Assembly (NCBI GenBank): GCA_947177825.1 | Contig: CAMWWA010000071.1 | Span: 1-6,752, forward strand | Direction of reading: 5' to 3' | Length of the DNA: 6,752 nucleotides | DNA from: an uncultured Clostridia bacterium | Lineage (GTDB): Bacteria > Bacillota > Clostridia > Christensenellales > Borkfalkiaceae | Shown: piece by piece, positions 6,215-6,752 of the stretch | Layout: the number at the start of each line of letters is the position of its first letter | Position numbering within the stretch: the first letter of the stretch is position 1 | Notes under the pieces: generated by a model | The model's input: only the letters and a program-made list of their open reading frames with translations | Databases searched by the model: none | What the model was told of the DNA's origin: nothing | Made by a program: the position numbers and the translations under genes

Positions 6215-6752
6215 ATGAAAATTTCCGTGCTCGGTTGCGGCAGGTGGGGCTCGTTCATCGCCTGGTATCACGCCACCGTACTCAAAAACAACGTAATACT
6301 ATACGGTGAAGACGGCAGAGAGTCCTACGATATCTTAAAGGCGGAGGGCAAAAACGAGTACGTCGCCCTGGACAAGAGCATAACGCTGACTTCCGACCTT
6401 GCATACGCATTGAAGGAAAGCGACGTTATAATCATTTCCATAAGCTCCCAAGCGCTGCGCGAGTTTATGCAAAAGGTTATAAAGCACCCCGTTGCCGACA
6501 AGGTTTTCGTGCTGTGCATGAAGGGCATAGAGGAGACGACGGGCAAGCGCCTTTCCGAGGTTCTGACCGACAGCGGAATTAAAAGTGATAAAATCGCGGT
6601 GTGGGTAGGTCCCGGGCACATTCAGTCGTTCACCGCGGGCGTGCCCAACTGTATGATTATAGACAGCACCAACGACCAACGCAGAAAGTACCTTGCCGAA
6701 AATTTCAAATCCAATTTAATCGGGATCTACTACGGCGACGACCTTCTGGGCA
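6215..6752 (+). CDS. gpsA: NAD(P)H-dependent glycerol-3-phosphate dehydrogenase, N-terminal part (3' end outside window)
   Basis: Reduces dihydroxyacetone phosphate to sn-glycerol-3-phosphate, the backbone for phospholipids. The frame stays open to the window end, giving 179 residues of an expected roughly 330. The N-terminal Rossmann fold shows the dinucleotide-binding GCGRWG (G7, G9, G12), a beta-strand ending VIIISISSQALREFM, and the catalytic Lys K103 in MKGIEETTGKRLSEVL, a strong GpsA signature. After this, the usual SGPSFA-type segment is replaced by WVGPGHIQSF (130-139) followed by AGVPNCMIID, which marks a divergent GpsA subgroup. The ATG is supported by AAGGA at 6202-6206, 8 nt upstream and overlapping the recR stop, and lies 11 bp after recR. 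Another 2-hydroxyacid or ketopantoate-type dehydrogenase is less likely, given the KGIE motif. Confidence 0.88.
   Translation, partial: MKISVLGCGRWGSFIAWYHATVLKNNVILYGEDGRESYDILKAEGKNEYVALDKSITLTSDLAYALKESDVIIISISSQALREFMQKVIKHPVADKVFVLCMKGIEETTGKRLSEVLTDSGIKSDKIAVWVGPGHIQSFTAGVPNCMIIDSTNDQRRKYLAENFKSNLIGIYYGDDLLG

Overview
This window looks like chromosomal core-gene DNA from a low-GC-lineage Gram-positive bacterium (Bacillota, probably class Clostridia), although base composition here is moderately GC-rich. The main reason is a run of genes in a Firmicutes-style order: mini-ribonuclease III, RlmB, a SigH-like sigma factor, DnaX, YbaB/EbfC and RecR, ending in a glycerol-3-phosphate dehydrogenase. 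Codons favour G/C at third positions, and intergenic gaps are very short. Assignment below class would be a guess.

Layout. (1) 1-1022, plus strand: the 3' end of a large surface protein. It has the end of an extracytoplasmic region, one membrane span and a long, unusual cytoplasmic tail (charged helix, Met/Gln/Pro-rich segment, heptad coiled coil, short C-terminal patch). I do not recognise the family. (2) 1026-1056: a strong 13-bp hairpin that can terminate transcription from both sides. (3) 1069-1770, minus strand: a membrane-anchored, CwlD-like zinc N-acetylmuramoyl-L-alanine amidase. (4) 1771-1830: an AT-rich intergenic island with two overlapping, oppositely oriented sigma-A-type promoters, both with extended -10 elements. 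(5) 1831-6752, plus strand: a tight seven-gene run, mrnC-rlmB-sigH-dnaX-ybaB-recR-gpsA. Gaps are 24 bp or less, the ybaB and recR start/stop codons overlap, and I see no internal terminator. It is most simply read as one operon driven by the 1790-1818 promoter.

How the genes fit together. MrnC and RlmB act on 23S rRNA (end maturation and 2'-O-methylation). SigH is the transition-state/early sporulation sigma factor in Bacillus. DnaX is the clamp loader subunit of DNA polymerase III. YbaB and RecR commonly accompany dnaX and serve the nucleoid and recombinational repair. GpsA feeds phospholipid synthesis. In Bacillus subtilis the mrnC-rlmB-(yacP)-sigH and dnaX-yaaK-recR blocks are separate; here they are joined and yacP is missing.

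I found no mobile element, CRISPR array, tRNA, rRNA or clear foreign island. Most of the window is ordinary housekeeping DNA. The parts most worth a second look are the divergent promoter overlap with its near-leaderless mrnC transcript, and the cytoplasmic tail of the truncated membrane protein.
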